A stretch of 64,000 nucleotides of DNA. Origin: Patiriisocius marinistellae. Lineage in GTDB: Bacteria; Bacteroidota; Bacteroidia; Flavobacteriales; Flavobacteriaceae. The stretch is from the NCBI RefSeq assembly GCF_009014635.1, contig NZ_BKCF01000001.1, positions 310,001 through 374,000 on the forward strand, written 5' to 3'. Shown here piece by piece: positions 8,670 to 17,644 of the stretch (positions within the stretch are counted from its first letter, which is position 1; each line of letters starts with the position of its first letter). A program made the translations under genes and the position numbers. The notes under the pieces were generated by a model that made no database searches, had not been told where the DNA came from, and saw only the letters and a list, made by a program, of their open reading frames with translations.

Positions 8670-8699
8670 CAAAGATAGCTCAAAATAAAAACCCCTCAA
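8670..8699 (-). promoter_or_regulatory. hemJ promoter (-33 TTG / -7 TATCTTTG)
   Basis: On the minus strand TTG (8699-8697), a 19-nt spacer and TATCTTTG (8677-8670) match the Bacteroidota consensus. The -33 box lies inside the terminator stem of the upstream VPS10-like gene. Confidence 0.65.
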
Positions 8700-8719
8700 G
8701 TTTTAAAACATGAGAGGTT
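8690..8719 (-). terminator. Terminator of the VPS10-like gene
   Basis: AACC and CTCA pair with TGAG and GGTT around a single mismatch, with an AT-rich loop. On the minus strand the stem ends GGGGTTTTTATTTT. It lies 23-52 nt after the stop at 8742 and overlaps the hemJ promoter. Confidence 0.7.
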
Positions 8720-8741
8720 TCAATAAAATGAATTTAGAATA

Positions 8742-11700
8742 TTATTTTTCCTCAATAAAAAGATATTCTAATTTACGAGCATTAAACTCATTGTTAAACG
8801 CTTTTATTTCTTCAGAAATAAGCTTTTCAAATTTTACTAATTCTACATTAATTAATCCTGTTAATTCATTTTTTACTGCCACATCTTGCGTTGTTGGCGG
8901 AAAATCATCCATCCCAACTAAACTCGTTAAATGTGCTAATTTATTAGTCAACTTGATAGGAAAATTCAATGGATCTTGACCACTCTTATTTTGAGTTTGA
9001 TACAATGCCTTCTCGATTTCTGAAAACTGACTGCTTAATGTATCTGCTTTTTCAACTAGGTCTTTTAATTTCTCATTATCCCCATATTGAGTTTTAAAGG
9101 ATTTTAACTGGTCATTAATATTTCTTATTTTTTTAATAGACTTGTGTGCCTTATCAACAGTCGCATTTACATCAGTAATAAAATCAAACTGCCGTTGCAT
9201 CCCTGCCACATCAGTCTCTGCATTTTTATCTGGAATAATGTTGAAATTTTGAGTTAAAGCTTGCGCTCCTTCAACCTCTAAAGCTATTTTATACTGTCCT
9301 GGCACTGCTTGAGGCGCCTCAGTACTTGCCCACCATAGAATCATACCTTTCAATCTTTCTGCGCCTTTACCACGCATATTCCACGTGTGATAATTAGCGC
9401 CTTCTTTAACCTCTAGTTTTTCAATATCGCTCTCTTTTGGAGGCTTTGTACTAAATGCCTGTATAGTATCTCCGCGCATATTTAAATAAGAGAGTTTCAC
9501 CTTTTTTTCTGAAATATCTTTCAAATTAAAATATGTAATTACACCACTAGGATGATTAGTTCCATCAGTTAAAGAACCTGCTCTTGAGCCTCCACCCATT
9601 CTATAGGTATCTTTTGGTTTAAACAAATAATTATCCTTTCCTTTAGCACTTTGAAGTTGATGTATAACACTCATATCATCTAAAATCCAAAGGCTTCTCC
9701 CCTGTGTTGCAACAATTAAATTACCATCTTTCACTGCCAGATCTGTAATTGGAACAATAGGTAAATTTAATTGAAAGGGGTTCCAGTTATTTCCATCATC
9801 AAAAGATATGTACACTCCCGTCTCAGTACCTGCATATAATAATCCTCTTTGTTTTGGATCTTCTCTAACTACTCTTGTAAAATGTTCAGGAGCAATTCCA
9901 TTTGTAATTTTTTTCCAACTTTTACCATAGTCTGTTGTTTTATACAAATAAGGTGCAAAATCCCCTGTCTTATATTTTGTTCCAGCTACATAGCAAGTTC
10001 CCGCATCAAATACTGATGGTTCAACACTATTTATCATCATCCATTCTGGCATTCCTTTTGGCGTAACATTACTCCAATTATTCCCGCCATCTTGCGATAC
10101 ATGTATTAATCCATCATCACTTCCTGTCCACAAAACCCCTTCTTTCAACGGACTTTCTGCAGCGGCAAAAATGGTACAGTAATATTCTACACTCGTATTG
10201 TCTTGCGTAATAGGACCTCCAGATGATTTTTGCTTCTCAGCTACATCTCTTGTTAGATCTGGACTTAACAACTCCCAACTCTCTCCTTCATTTGTTGAAG
10301 CGTGCAAATGGTTTGAAACCGTATATATTTTTTTAGGGTTGTGTGGAGAAAAGAAAATAGGAAAATTCCACTGAAATCTATATTTCATATCCTCAGCACC
10401 ATGACCCATTGGGTTATCTGGCCAAACACTAACACTTCTTACCGTGTTTTTTTCATGATTATAACGTGTTAAAAACCCGTCATAACTTCCTCCATAAACA
10501 ATTTCATTATTTAGCGGGTCCACTGCAATGTGAGCGCTTTCTCCACCAGCAGTACTTTCCCAGTCACCTTCACCTATACTGCGACCTTCATTTCTATGTG
10601 ATATTCTAATAGTTGAATTATCCTGTTGTGCTGCATAAATACGATATGGAGAAGCATTATCCGTAGTTACCCTATAAAACTGTGCTGTAGGTTGATTATG
10701 ATATGTACTCCAAGTTTCTCCTCCATCATAGCTCACTTGTGCTCCTCCATCATCACCTATAATCATACGCTCTGGATTTTCTGGAGCTATCCATAAATCA
10801 TGATGGTCACCGTGTGGTGCATTGTAAGTCTCATAACTTTTTCCGCCATCGGTACTTTTATGGTAACGCACATTTAAAACATACATTATATCTTCATCTT
10901 TTGGGTCAGCATAGATACGTGTATAATACCAGGCGCGTTGTCTCAATTTACGCTCGTCATTAATCTTAGTCCACGTTTCGCCACCATCATCACTACGATA
11001 AACTCCTCCCTCATCCTTGTTTTCAACAATTGCCCAAACACGTTCGCTGTTTGCTGGAGAAACCGTAACACCTATAATGCCTAATGTTCCTTTTGCAAAG
11101 CCTTTGTGCGTTGAAATCTCTTTCCAAGTTTCACCACTATCTACACTTTTCCATAATGCAGAACCATCGCCACCACTGCTTAAACTATATGGTGTACGAC
11201 GTATATTCCAAGTAGATGCATATAAAATTCTTGGATTATTAGGATCCATAATTAAATCAACCGCACCTGCATTTTCATTTGCGAATAATGTGCGACGCCA
11301 AGATTTTCCTCCATCTGTACTTTTATAAACACCTCTTTCTTGAGTAGGCTTATAAATATTACCCATTACAGCAGCATACACAGTATTATAGTCTGTAGGG
11401 TGTACTTGAATTCTAGGTACATGACGACTGTCTTTTAAACCCGCTTGTGTCCATGTTTTACCAGCATTTTCAGATTTCCACATACCGTAGCCAGAGGAAA
11501 CATTACCTCTCACAGTTTTCTCTCCACCTCCCACATATAATACATTGGGGTCGCTCTTTGCTACTTCAATAGCGCCTATAGACCCACCAAAAAAACCATC
11601 TGAAATATTTTTCCAACTACGGCCGCCGTCTTTGGTTTCCCAAATACCACCACCTGTGGCACCAAAATAAAACAAATTAGGTTTTCCTGGAACACCCGTT

Positions 11701-11855
11701 ACAGCAGCACTTCGACCACCTCTAAAAGGTCCAATAAGGCGATACTCCAAGGCGTTGTAAAGAGATTCATCATAATTTTGAGCATGTGTGTCGTTGGTTA
11801 CATTTCCGAAGAAAAACGTAAGCAAGACCACAAATAATGTAGTATACTTTTTCAT
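8742..11855 (-). CDS. Exported VPS10/BNR-repeat (sortilin-like) protein
   Basis: The ATG at 11855 gives 1037 aa; the TTG four codons upstream is less likely. A signal peptide is followed by a long beta-propeller-type region. It has repeated Asp-box motifs (S-x-D-x-G-x-x-W), for example STDGGKSWRR, SVDSGETWKE, SDDGGETWTK, SYDGGETWST, SQDGGNNWSN and TTDYGKSWKK. This is the pattern of the VPS10/sortilin-like and sialidase-type glycosidase families. The last 250 residues are alpha-helical, with coiled regions. Such proteins are usually annotated as glycosyl hydrolase or WD40-like, but no catalytic residues are evident. Asp boxes are structural, so enzymatic function is unproven. It has no C-terminal T9SS domain. 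Confidence 0.85.
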   Translation of the reverse strand: MKKYTTLFVVLLTFFFGNVTNDTHAQNYDESLYNALEYRLIGPFRGGRSAAVTGVPGKPNLFYFGATGGGIWETKDGGRSWKNISDGFFGGSIGAIEVAKSDPNVLYVGGGEKTVRGNVSSGYGMWKSENAGKTWTQAGLKDSRHVPRIQVHPTDYNTVYAAVMGNIYKPTQERGVYKSTDGGKSWRRTLFANENAGAVDLIMDPNNPRILYASTWNIRRTPYSLSSGGDGSALWKSVDSGETWKEISTHKGFAKGTLGIIGVTVSPANSERVWAIVENKDEGGVYRSDDGGETWTKINDERKLRQRAWYYTRIYADPKDEDIMYVLNVRYHKSTDGGKSYETYNAPHGDHHDLWIAPENPERMIIGDDGGAQVSYDGGETWSTYHNQPTAQFYRVTTDNASPYRIYAAQQDNSTIRISHRNEGRSIGEGDWESTAGGESAHIAVDPLNNEIVYGGSYDGFLTRYNHEKNTVRSVSVWPDNPMGHGAEDMKYRFQWNFPIFFSPHNPKKIYTVSNHLHASTNEGESWELLSPDLTRDVAEKQKSSGGPITQDNTSVEYYCTIFAAAESPLKEGVLWTGSDDGLIHVSQDGGNNWSNVTPKGMPEWMMINSVEPSVFDAGTCYVAGTKYKTGDFAPYLYKTTDYGKSWKKITNGIAPEHFTRVVREDPKQRGLLYAGTETGVYISFDDGNNWNPFQLNLPIVPITDLAVKDGNLIVATQGRSLWILDDMSVIHQLQSAKGKDNYLFKPKDTYRMGGGSRAGSLTDGTNHPSGVITYFNLKDISEKKVKLSYLNMRGDTIQAFSTKPPKESDIEKLEVKEGANYHTWNMRGKGAERLKGMILWWASTEAPQAVPGQYKIALEVEGAQALTQNFNIIPDKNAETDVAGMQRQFDFITDVNATVDKAHKSIKKIRNINDQLKSFKTQYGDNEKLKDLVEKADTLSSQFSEIEKALYQTQNKSGQDPLNFPIKLTNKLAHLTSLVGMDDFPPTTQDVAVKNELTGLINVELVKFEKLISEEIKAFNNEFNARKLEYLFIEEK

Positions 11856-11896
11856 AAAAAATAGCAATTGGTTATGAAGTGAAGTTACATAAATTG

Positions 11897-12580
11897 CTAT
11901 TGTTTCACAATCCTTTTAACAGTCGTTGCGCCACCTTGCTCGATAACAAGGAAGTAGACACCGGTATTGACTTCGGAAATAGTAAGTTGATTAGAAAAAT
12001 TGCTGAAAGATTTTACTAAAGTACCGTTCATAGCATATAAATACGCATTCTCAATGGGTGCAGAAAGATTGCCAATGTTTAAAATTTGAGAAGTAGGGTT
12101 TGGAAAGATTGTAATATTTTGAAGGTTGCTTTCTGGCATATTTAAAGTAGTTTCATTTTTAAAATGATATGTAAGAAAAAAATCAAGATTAATAAATAAA
12201 TCTGAATTTGTATTTCCCTCATATATATAGCATGTAAGGTCATTCTCATATTCATATATTAATTCTAGATTGTAACCAGAATTGCCTCCTAAAACACAAG
12301 CTTTTTCATAGTTAAGGTTTTTAAGTCCAAATTCTTCCTCACCGTTTGTAGAGATGAATTCAAAATTACCCATCAACTCCCAACAATTATCTGTAGCATT
12401 GAATGAAAAATCTTCATGAATGCTCATTTGAGCAACATCATTTCCATAATAATAATTTGTGTCTCCAAATTCTGCCGTGATTGAATATAAGTACCATGTT
12501 TGAAATAGCTCAGCGTTTTGAGCACTTATAATTTGCGAAGTACTCATACAAATTATTAAAAATAGTAGTGTTTTTTTCAT
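11897..12580 (-). CDS. Small T9SS-secreted protein, unknown
   Basis: The 227-aa protein has a signal peptide (cut near ISAQN), a central beta-rich domain starting ELFQTWYLYSI, and a C-terminal T9SS type A sorting domain (IFPNPTSQILNI to TVKRIVKQ, about residues 153-227). It should cross the outer membrane through the type IX system. The QTWYL opening and Cys-containing beta domain resemble the two tandem paralogs at 48.3-50.0 kb, suggesting one dispersed family with a lipocalin-like size. Function is unknown. A copy of CTTCGGAAAT lies inside the sorting domain (11971-11980). Confidence 0.8.
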   Translation of the reverse strand: MKKTLLFLIICMSTSQIISAQNAELFQTWYLYSITAEFGDTNYYYGNDVAQMSIHEDFSFNATDNCWELMGNFEFISTNGEEEFGLKNLNYEKACVLGGNSGYNLELIYEYENDLTCYIYEGNTNSDLFINLDFFLTYHFKNETTLNMPESNLQNITIFPNPTSQILNIGNLSAPIENAYLYAMNGTLVKSFSNFSNQLTISEVNTGVYFLVIEQGGATTVKRIVKQ

Positions 12581-12613
12581 AGCGTAAATTTTCTTACCTA
12601 AATATACTGAAAA

Positions 12614-13990
12614 TCAACTACTAATCAAATCCTTTTTTACCGCCCTATTTAAGTAATACCCCGTAACAATGGTAGAAAGCACATCTGCAATGGGGAAGGA
12701 AATCCAAACACCAAATACACCATAATAGTTAGGAAGAATTAATATCAACGGAATTAAAAAGAAACCTTGTTTTGTCAAACTTAATAACAAAGCAGGTATT
12801 ACTTTACCAATGGCTTGAAAATAGGAACCTCCTATTAATTGAATTACAATTACCGGCGTTGCTGCAAAAACCCAACGTAGTGCGTTAGGAGTTCGTTTTA
12901 ACAATTCTGCACTATCTGCTAATGATCCTGCATCTTGTCCAGCTTTATCACTTATAAAGATTGAAACAAATGGTTCGGCAAAAATCATAATGAGTATAAA
13001 AATACCTAGCGCCAATATCCCTGAATAGATTATTGAAGTATTTATAGCTTCTCTAACTCGCTGAAATTTATCTGCCCCAAAATTATACCCAGCAATAGGC
13101 ATAAACCCCTGGTTGACTCCAATAACTGGAAATAAAGCAAACATTAAAACCCTGCTTATAATACCATAACTTGCAACATCAATAGCGTCCCCCACATTGA
13201 TTAAAACATTATTTAACAAAATGGTTAAAACCGCAATAACTCCTTGTCTTGCAAGAGTTACAAAACTGAGACCGCTGATTTCTGATACGATTTTTTTCTT
13301 AAGTTTAAAGCTTTCGGCTTTTAATCGCAGTTCACTTTTAAAAAGGAAAAACCACAATATAAACGCAAAACAAATAGCATAACTAATAAATGTAGCCCAA
13401 GCTGCACCTTCCATTCCATAATCAAGTACATTTATTAATAAATAATCCATGGCTATGTTGCCAATTGCTGGCAACATCATGGCATACATGGCAAACTTTG
13501 GTTTTCCTTCTGCTCTTATCACATTATTTCCCATCATGCACATTGCGAGCATGACAATACCATACATAACAATGCGATAATAGGTAAGTGCTAATTCTTT
13601 AAAACTTTCGGCAGCACCAAAAAATTCAATAAGAGTATCTTGAAAAATGAGTCCGACACTAGCTAATAATCCCGAAGCAAGAAGTGTTAAGGTTACCTGA
13701 TTTCCGAAGACCTGTAACGCTTTTTTATCGTTGCCAGCACCTAATGCTCTTGATAAAACAGAACTTCCACCTATTCCTACCGCAAGCCCAATGGCGGCGA
13801 TAAAAAATGTAACTGGTAATACAACAGTGATTGCCGAAATAGCTAAAGGACCAATCCACCTTCCAACAAAAATTGTATCGACAATCATGTTGAGGGACAT
13901 TACTAAAATTCCTATAGATGCAGGAACAGCCTGTTTTATCAACAAGCTGCTAATAGAGTCTATCCCTAAGGTGGATGATTTTTTATTCAA
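12614..13990 (-). CDS. MATE family efflux transporter
   Basis: This 458-aa polytopic membrane protein has about 12 helices and MATE features: SIGILVMSLNMIVDTIFVGRW near the N-terminus and the repeat-like GVNQGFMPIAGYNFGA at mid-protein. Members export drugs or cations using Na+ or H+ gradients; the substrate here is unknown. The start appears to be TTG (MNKKSSTLG), 30 nt after the hemH stop, so it is probably co-transcribed with hemH. That raises the possibility, by context only, of a role in tetrapyrrole or metal efflux. Confidence 0.88.
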   Translation of the reverse strand: MNKKSSTLGIDSISSLLIKQAVPASIGILVMSLNMIVDTIFVGRWIGPLAISAITVVLPVTFFIAAIGLAVGIGGSSVLSRALGAGNDKKALQVFGNQVTLTLLASGLLASVGLIFQDTLIEFFGAAESFKELALTYYRIVMYGIVMLAMCMMGNNVIRAEGKPKFAMYAMMLPAIGNIAMDYLLINVLDYGMEGAAWATFISYAICFAFILWFFLFKSELRLKAESFKLKKKIVSEISGLSFVTLARQGVIAVLTILLNNVLINVGDAIDVASYGIISRVLMFALFPVIGVNQGFMPIAGYNFGADKFQRVREAINTSIIYSGILALGIFILIMIFAEPFVSIFISDKAGQDAGSLADSAELLKRTPNALRWVFAATPVIVIQLIGGSYFQAIGKVIPALLLSLTKQGFFLIPLILILPNYYGVFGVWISFPIADVLSTIVTGYYLNRAVKKDLISS

Positions 13991-14019
13991 TGTATTTTTA
14001 TTCTTTCTTGATATGGCTT

Positions 14020-15063
14020 TTAAGCTATCGCAGTATCAATATTTACAACTTGCCATTCCTCAATCCAATTAGCAATTAATTGTGCAAATTCATCTCTATC
14101 ATTTAGACATGGGATTGTCGTAAACTCTTTTCCGCCAACCTCGTGGAAAATTTCTTCTCCTTCCATTGCAATTTCTTCAAGAGTTTCTAAACAATCGCTA
14201 ACAAATGCTGGTGTAGCAATCGCCATTTTTTTTACCCCTGCTTTTCCCATACGCTCTATAGTCCTGTCTGTATAGGGTTGTAGCCATGGGTCAAACCCTA
14301 ATCGTGACTGAAATGACGTTGAATATGTTCCATTTTTTAATCCTAAATACTTCGCAACATTCACCGTTGTTATTTCACATTGATGACGATAACAAAATTC
14401 ATGTTGTTCACTGCCTTTTTTAAAGCAACACTTGCCGTTCATTTTACAATTTCCGTTAGTGATATCACTTTTGCGTATATGACGCTCGGGAACTCCATGA
14501 TAACTAAATAATAAATGGTCATAATCAAGACCCTTTAGTTTCTCGCCTATACTTTCGGCTAGTACTTTTATGTAGTCTTTACGATGATAAAATGCTGGTG
14601 TACGTGTTATTTTTAACTGCGGAAAGTGTGCTGCAACAAGTTCGTCCACTTTTACATCAATGGTCTCGGTGGTTGCCATTGCAAATTGTGGATACAGCGG
14701 CAGTGTTTTTACCTCTGTAACTCCTTTGTCAACTAGTTCCTGCAATCCCTTTTTTAATGTCATACTTCCATAACGCATTGCAAGTGCTACGGGTATGTTT
14801 GATTTTTCCTGAACTTTTTTCTGTAGCCTTTCGCTCAACACAATTAATGGCGAACCTTCATCCCACCATATCTTAGCATACGCCTTTGCAGATTGCTTAG
14901 GGCGTGTATTTAAAATAATACCTTTAACTAATAATGTCCTAGCCCATAATGGAACATCGATCACACGCTCATCCATTAAAAACTCTCCCAGATATTTTTT
15001 AACATCCTTAGGGTCTGTACTATCTGGCGAACCTAGATTTACTAAAAGAACTCCTTTACTCAT
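14020..15063 (-). CDS. hemH: Ferrochelatase
   Basis: The 347-aa ferrochelatase inserts Fe2+ into protoporphyrin IX, the last step of protoheme synthesis. It starts SKGVLLVNLGSPDS, has the metal-inserting histidine in LLFSYHGVPERH (His189), and the C-terminal CLETLEEIAMEG segment. A Cys-rich loop (Cys206, 212, 213, 224, 229) follows the catalytic His. Similar cysteines occur in flavobacterial homologues and might bind an Fe-S cluster, which is inference. It is divergent from the hemA operon, separated by an AraC-type gene and an inverted-repeat cassette. Confidence 0.96.
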   Translation of the reverse strand: MSKGVLLVNLGSPDSTDPKDVKKYLGEFLMDERVIDVPLWARTLLVKGIILNTRPKQSAKAYAKIWWDEGSPLIVLSERLQKKVQEKSNIPVALAMRYGSMTLKKGLQELVDKGVTEVKTLPLYPQFAMATTETIDVKVDELVAAHFPQLKITRTPAFYHRKDYIKVLAESIGEKLKGLDYDHLLFSYHGVPERHIRKSDITNGNCKMNGKCCFKKGSEQHEFCYRHQCEITTVNVAKYLGLKNGTYSTSFQSRLGFDPWLQPYTDRTIERMGKAGVKKMAIATPAFVSDCLETLEEIAMEGEEIFHEVGGKEFTTIPCLNDRDEFAQLIANWIEEWQVVNIDTAIA

Positions 15064-15079
15064 TGTTTTAATTAAGTCT

Positions 15080-15138
15080 TCTCGAGCGCAGTCGAGAAAT
15101 TATAATGTGTCTAATAAAAAGTTATCGACTGCGCTCGA
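15080..15138. repeat. Inverted pair of TCGACTGCGCTCGA repeats
   Basis: TCGAGCGCAGTCGA (within 15080-15097) and its exact reverse complement (15125-15138) are separated by about 29 AT-rich bases, in the spacer between the AraC gene and hemH. In RNA this would form a 14-bp stem. The same architecture recurs at 19243-19305, and a single copy lies at 41462-41476. Confidence 0.8.
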
Positions 15139-15243
15139 ACCGACACATGAAGCGTTATATAATTACAAAAATAATGCTTAAAAATGATTTCTTAAATACG
15201 GGGTAATAGATTAACCTAATATTAGGATAACAACTTGTTTAGT

Positions 15244-16152
15244 TTATTTAGACAACCCCATCACAAATTTCTTTGGCGTTGTACCAAATTTTTTCTTGAA
15301 CGCCGCAATAAAATGACTGCTCGTGCTATACCCAACTTTTAAACCTACTTCATTTACATTATGTGAGCCAGAAACCAATAATTGCCGCGCTACTTCCATT
15401 TTATAATCAAACAGAAATGTAAAAACTGGGTCACCATAAATTTGCTTAAAGCCTTCTTTTAATTTATTTAATGAAAGTTGTATCTCGTCAGCAAGTTCTT
15501 GTAATGTAGGTGGCTCAGCCATTCTTGCAATTATAATTTGCTTCGCTTTTTTTATTTTTGCTACGTTATCTTCATCAACTAAAAAGGGACATTGCTCTAC
15601 GTCCACATTCTCAGCACGATTAAAATATAAACTTAATAACTCGTAAGCTTTTCCTTTAAAATAAAGTGGTTTAATTGATGAATGTAAGTTGAAATTAATA
15701 AGCTGATTCAACACAATTGACATCGATGGCGAAATGCGAGCGTCTTTATAGTATTTACGATCCTTATTTTCATCACTTAAAAAAGTAATATAATTAGCCT
15801 CTGTTGAAAAAAGGGAGTGAAATTTTTTAATGGGAAGTAATACCGAAATCACCCAAGAATGTGCCGCTACAGATACTTCTATAGGCAATTCCCGTTGTGG
15901 GTTATACAGCAATAATGACGTATCCTCTTGGATAGGCAATCGATAAGAGCCATTATTAAAACTAAAAGAACCTGCACCTTTGGCGCAAAAATGAAACTGT
16001 ATATAATCATCACTCACTTCTCTTGTAAATAATTGATTATCATCGGTTTCATTTTGAAATTTTAATATAAAAAAACCATCTTCAATAACTGTTTCTTTAT
16101 AAATACCTTGAGCGATACTTTCTTCGGAAATGTGGTGTTTTTTTGAATCCAT
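15244..16152 (-). CDS. AraC family regulator next to hemA
   Basis: The 302-aa regulator (start MDSKKHHISEE) is chosen because a -7 element (16196-16203) predicts transcription start near 16190, which excludes the longer frame. The N-terminal half is a cupin-like sensor region (FHFCAKGAGSFSFNNGSYRL). The C-terminal about 90 residues carry two helix-turn-helix motifs (LQELADEIQLSLNKLKEGFK; NEVGLKVGYSTSSHFIAAFKKKFG). It lies between hemH and hemA and diverges from hemA with a 200-nt spacer, so it is a plausible regulator of heme synthesis. The effector is unknown. Confidence 0.85.
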   Translation of the reverse strand: MDSKKHHISEESIAQGIYKETVIEDGFFILKFQNETDDNQLFTREVSDDYIQFHFCAKGAGSFSFNNGSYRLPIQEDTSLLLYNPQRELPIEVSVAAHSWVISVLLPIKKFHSLFSTEANYITFLSDENKDRKYYKDARISPSMSIVLNQLINFNLHSSIKPLYFKGKAYELLSLYFNRAENVDVEQCPFLVDEDNVAKIKKAKQIIIARMAEPPTLQELADEIQLSLNKLKEGFKQIYGDPVFTFLFDYKMEVARQLLVSGSHNVNEVGLKVGYSTSSHFIAAFKKKFGTTPKKFVMGLSK

Positions 16153-16195
16153 TTTATTTAGAATTGTTATAAATAAGAATTTTAGCAAACATATT

Positions 16196-16203
16196 CAAAG
16201 ATA
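16196..16203 (-). promoter_or_regulatory. -7 promoter element TATCTTTG (AraC gene)
   Basis: The minus strand reads TATCTTTG, 44 nt before the ATG at 16152. It decides the start of the AraC-type gene. Confidence 0.5.
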
Positions 16204-16307
16204 CATATTTATTGACTTTACAGCATATTACATAAATATTTTACAATTTAAAACGTTAACCGACACTAATCATACCGCTGGCGTTATTTTTTGCGCTTTA
16301 TTGATAG

Positions 16308-16315
16308 TAGTTTTG
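16308..16315 (+). promoter_or_regulatory. -7 promoter element TAGTTTTG (hemA operon)
   Basis: TAGTTTTG matches TAnnTTTG. Transcription is predicted to start near 16320, leaving only about 8 nt before the ATG at 16328 but about 38 nt before the ATG at 16358. This favours the latter as hemA start. Confidence 0.5.
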
Positions 16316-16357
16316 CGTTGTTACTAGATGAGCTTCTCCACTTTGCGAGAAATTGAT

Positions 16358-17644
16358 ATGAAAAACAACGCTATTAGCATTTCAAAAATTACAAATACTT
16401 CGGCAGCGAAAGCACATTTTTTTGCCATTGGCTTAAATTATAAAAAAGCTGATGCCGAAATTCGTGGACATTTTAGTATTTCAGAAAATACTCAAAAAGC
16501 GATATTATCCTCTGCTGCATCAAATAACATTCAATCACTTTCATTAATTTCTACTTGCAACCGTACAGAGTTATATGGGTTTGCTGAAAATGCATCACAA
16601 CTCATTAAGCTATTATGTGAACATACACATGGTACCGTTGAGGAGTTTGAAAAAGTAGCCTACATTTATCAAGGAAAGGATGCTGTAAGCCATTTGTTCA
16701 AGGTAGGGACTGGGCTCGACAGTCAAATACTTGGTGACTTTGAAATTATTAGCCAGCTACGCAATGGACTTCGTCGTTCTAAAAAAGCTGGATTGCTCAA
16801 CGCATATATGGAACGCCTTGGAAATGCGGTTATTCAAGCAAGCAAACGTATTAAGAACGAAACAGAGATTTCAACGGGAGCAACATCTGTTAGTTTTGCC
16901 GCTGTGCAATATATAATGGCACGCGTGCCTTATGTAAATGAAAAAAACATCTTACTTTTTGGGATTGGTAAAATTGGAAGAAATACGTGTGAAAATTTAA
17001 TAAAACACACAAAAAACGAACACATTACTTTAATAAACAGAACTAAAGTAAAAGCCGAAGAAATTGCTGGAAAGTTTAATCTCGTTGTAAAAGACTACGC
17101 AAATATTCAAAGTGAAATTGCAACTACTGATGTACTTATCGTTGCAACAGGAGCTCAACAACCTACCATTACAAAAGAGCTGTTATATCTTAAAAAACCA
17201 TTACTAATTCTAGATTTATCAATACCAAAAAACGTGTCAGAGTGTGTTAAAGATAATGAACATGTAACCCTTATTCATCTAGATGAACTTTCAAAAGTAA
17301 CAGATGCAACACTTGAGCACAGACAATCCCAAATTCCTTTAGCTAAAAATATTATAAGCGAAGTGGCTACAGAGTTTAATCTTTGGGCAAAAAACCGAAG
17401 CTTTGCTCCTACAATTAAAGCATTAAAAAGTAAGCTTTCTGAAATTAAAATTGGTGAAATTGATAACCAGCGACGCAAAATTTCAGGCTTTAATGAAGAC
17501 CAAGCCGAAATTATTAGCAATCGTATTATCCAAAAAATCACCACCCAATTTGCTAATCACTTAAAAGGTGCAAATGGTAATACACAGGAAAGCATCGACC
17601 TTATTAATAAGGTATTTCAATTAAACGATGAAGTTAATGGATAA
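16358..17644 (+). CDS. hemA: Glutamyl-tRNA reductase
   Basis: Started at MKNNAISISK the protein has 428 aa. It reduces glutamyl-tRNA(Glu) to glutamate-1-semialdehyde, the first committed step of C5-route heme synthesis. The catalytic cysteine is Cys67 in STCNRTELYGF. The NADPH-binding domain follows (LLFGIGKIGRNTCENL), then the C-terminal helical dimerisation domain. An in-frame ATG 30 nt upstream exists but lies almost on the predicted transcription start. It heads the hem operon and overlaps hemC. hemL, the next enzyme, is not in this window. Confidence 0.95.
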   Translation: MKNNAISISKITNTSAAKAHFFAIGLNYKKADAEIRGHFSISENTQKAILSSAASNNIQSLSLISTCNRTELYGFAENASQLIKLLCEHTHGTVEEFEKVAYIYQGKDAVSHLFKVGTGLDSQILGDFEIISQLRNGLRRSKKAGLLNAYMERLGNAVIQASKRIKNETEISTGATSVSFAAVQYIMARVPYVNEKNILLFGIGKIGRNTCENLIKHTKNEHITLINRTKVKAEEIAGKFNLVVKDYANIQSEIATTDVLIVATGAQQPTITKELLYLKKPLLILDLSIPKNVSECVKDNEHVTLIHLDELSKVTDATLEHRQSQIPLAKNIISEVATEFNLWAKNRSFAPTIKALKSKLSEIKIGEIDNQRRKISGFNEDQAEIISNRIIQKITTQFANHLKGANGNTQESIDLINKVFQLNDEVNG

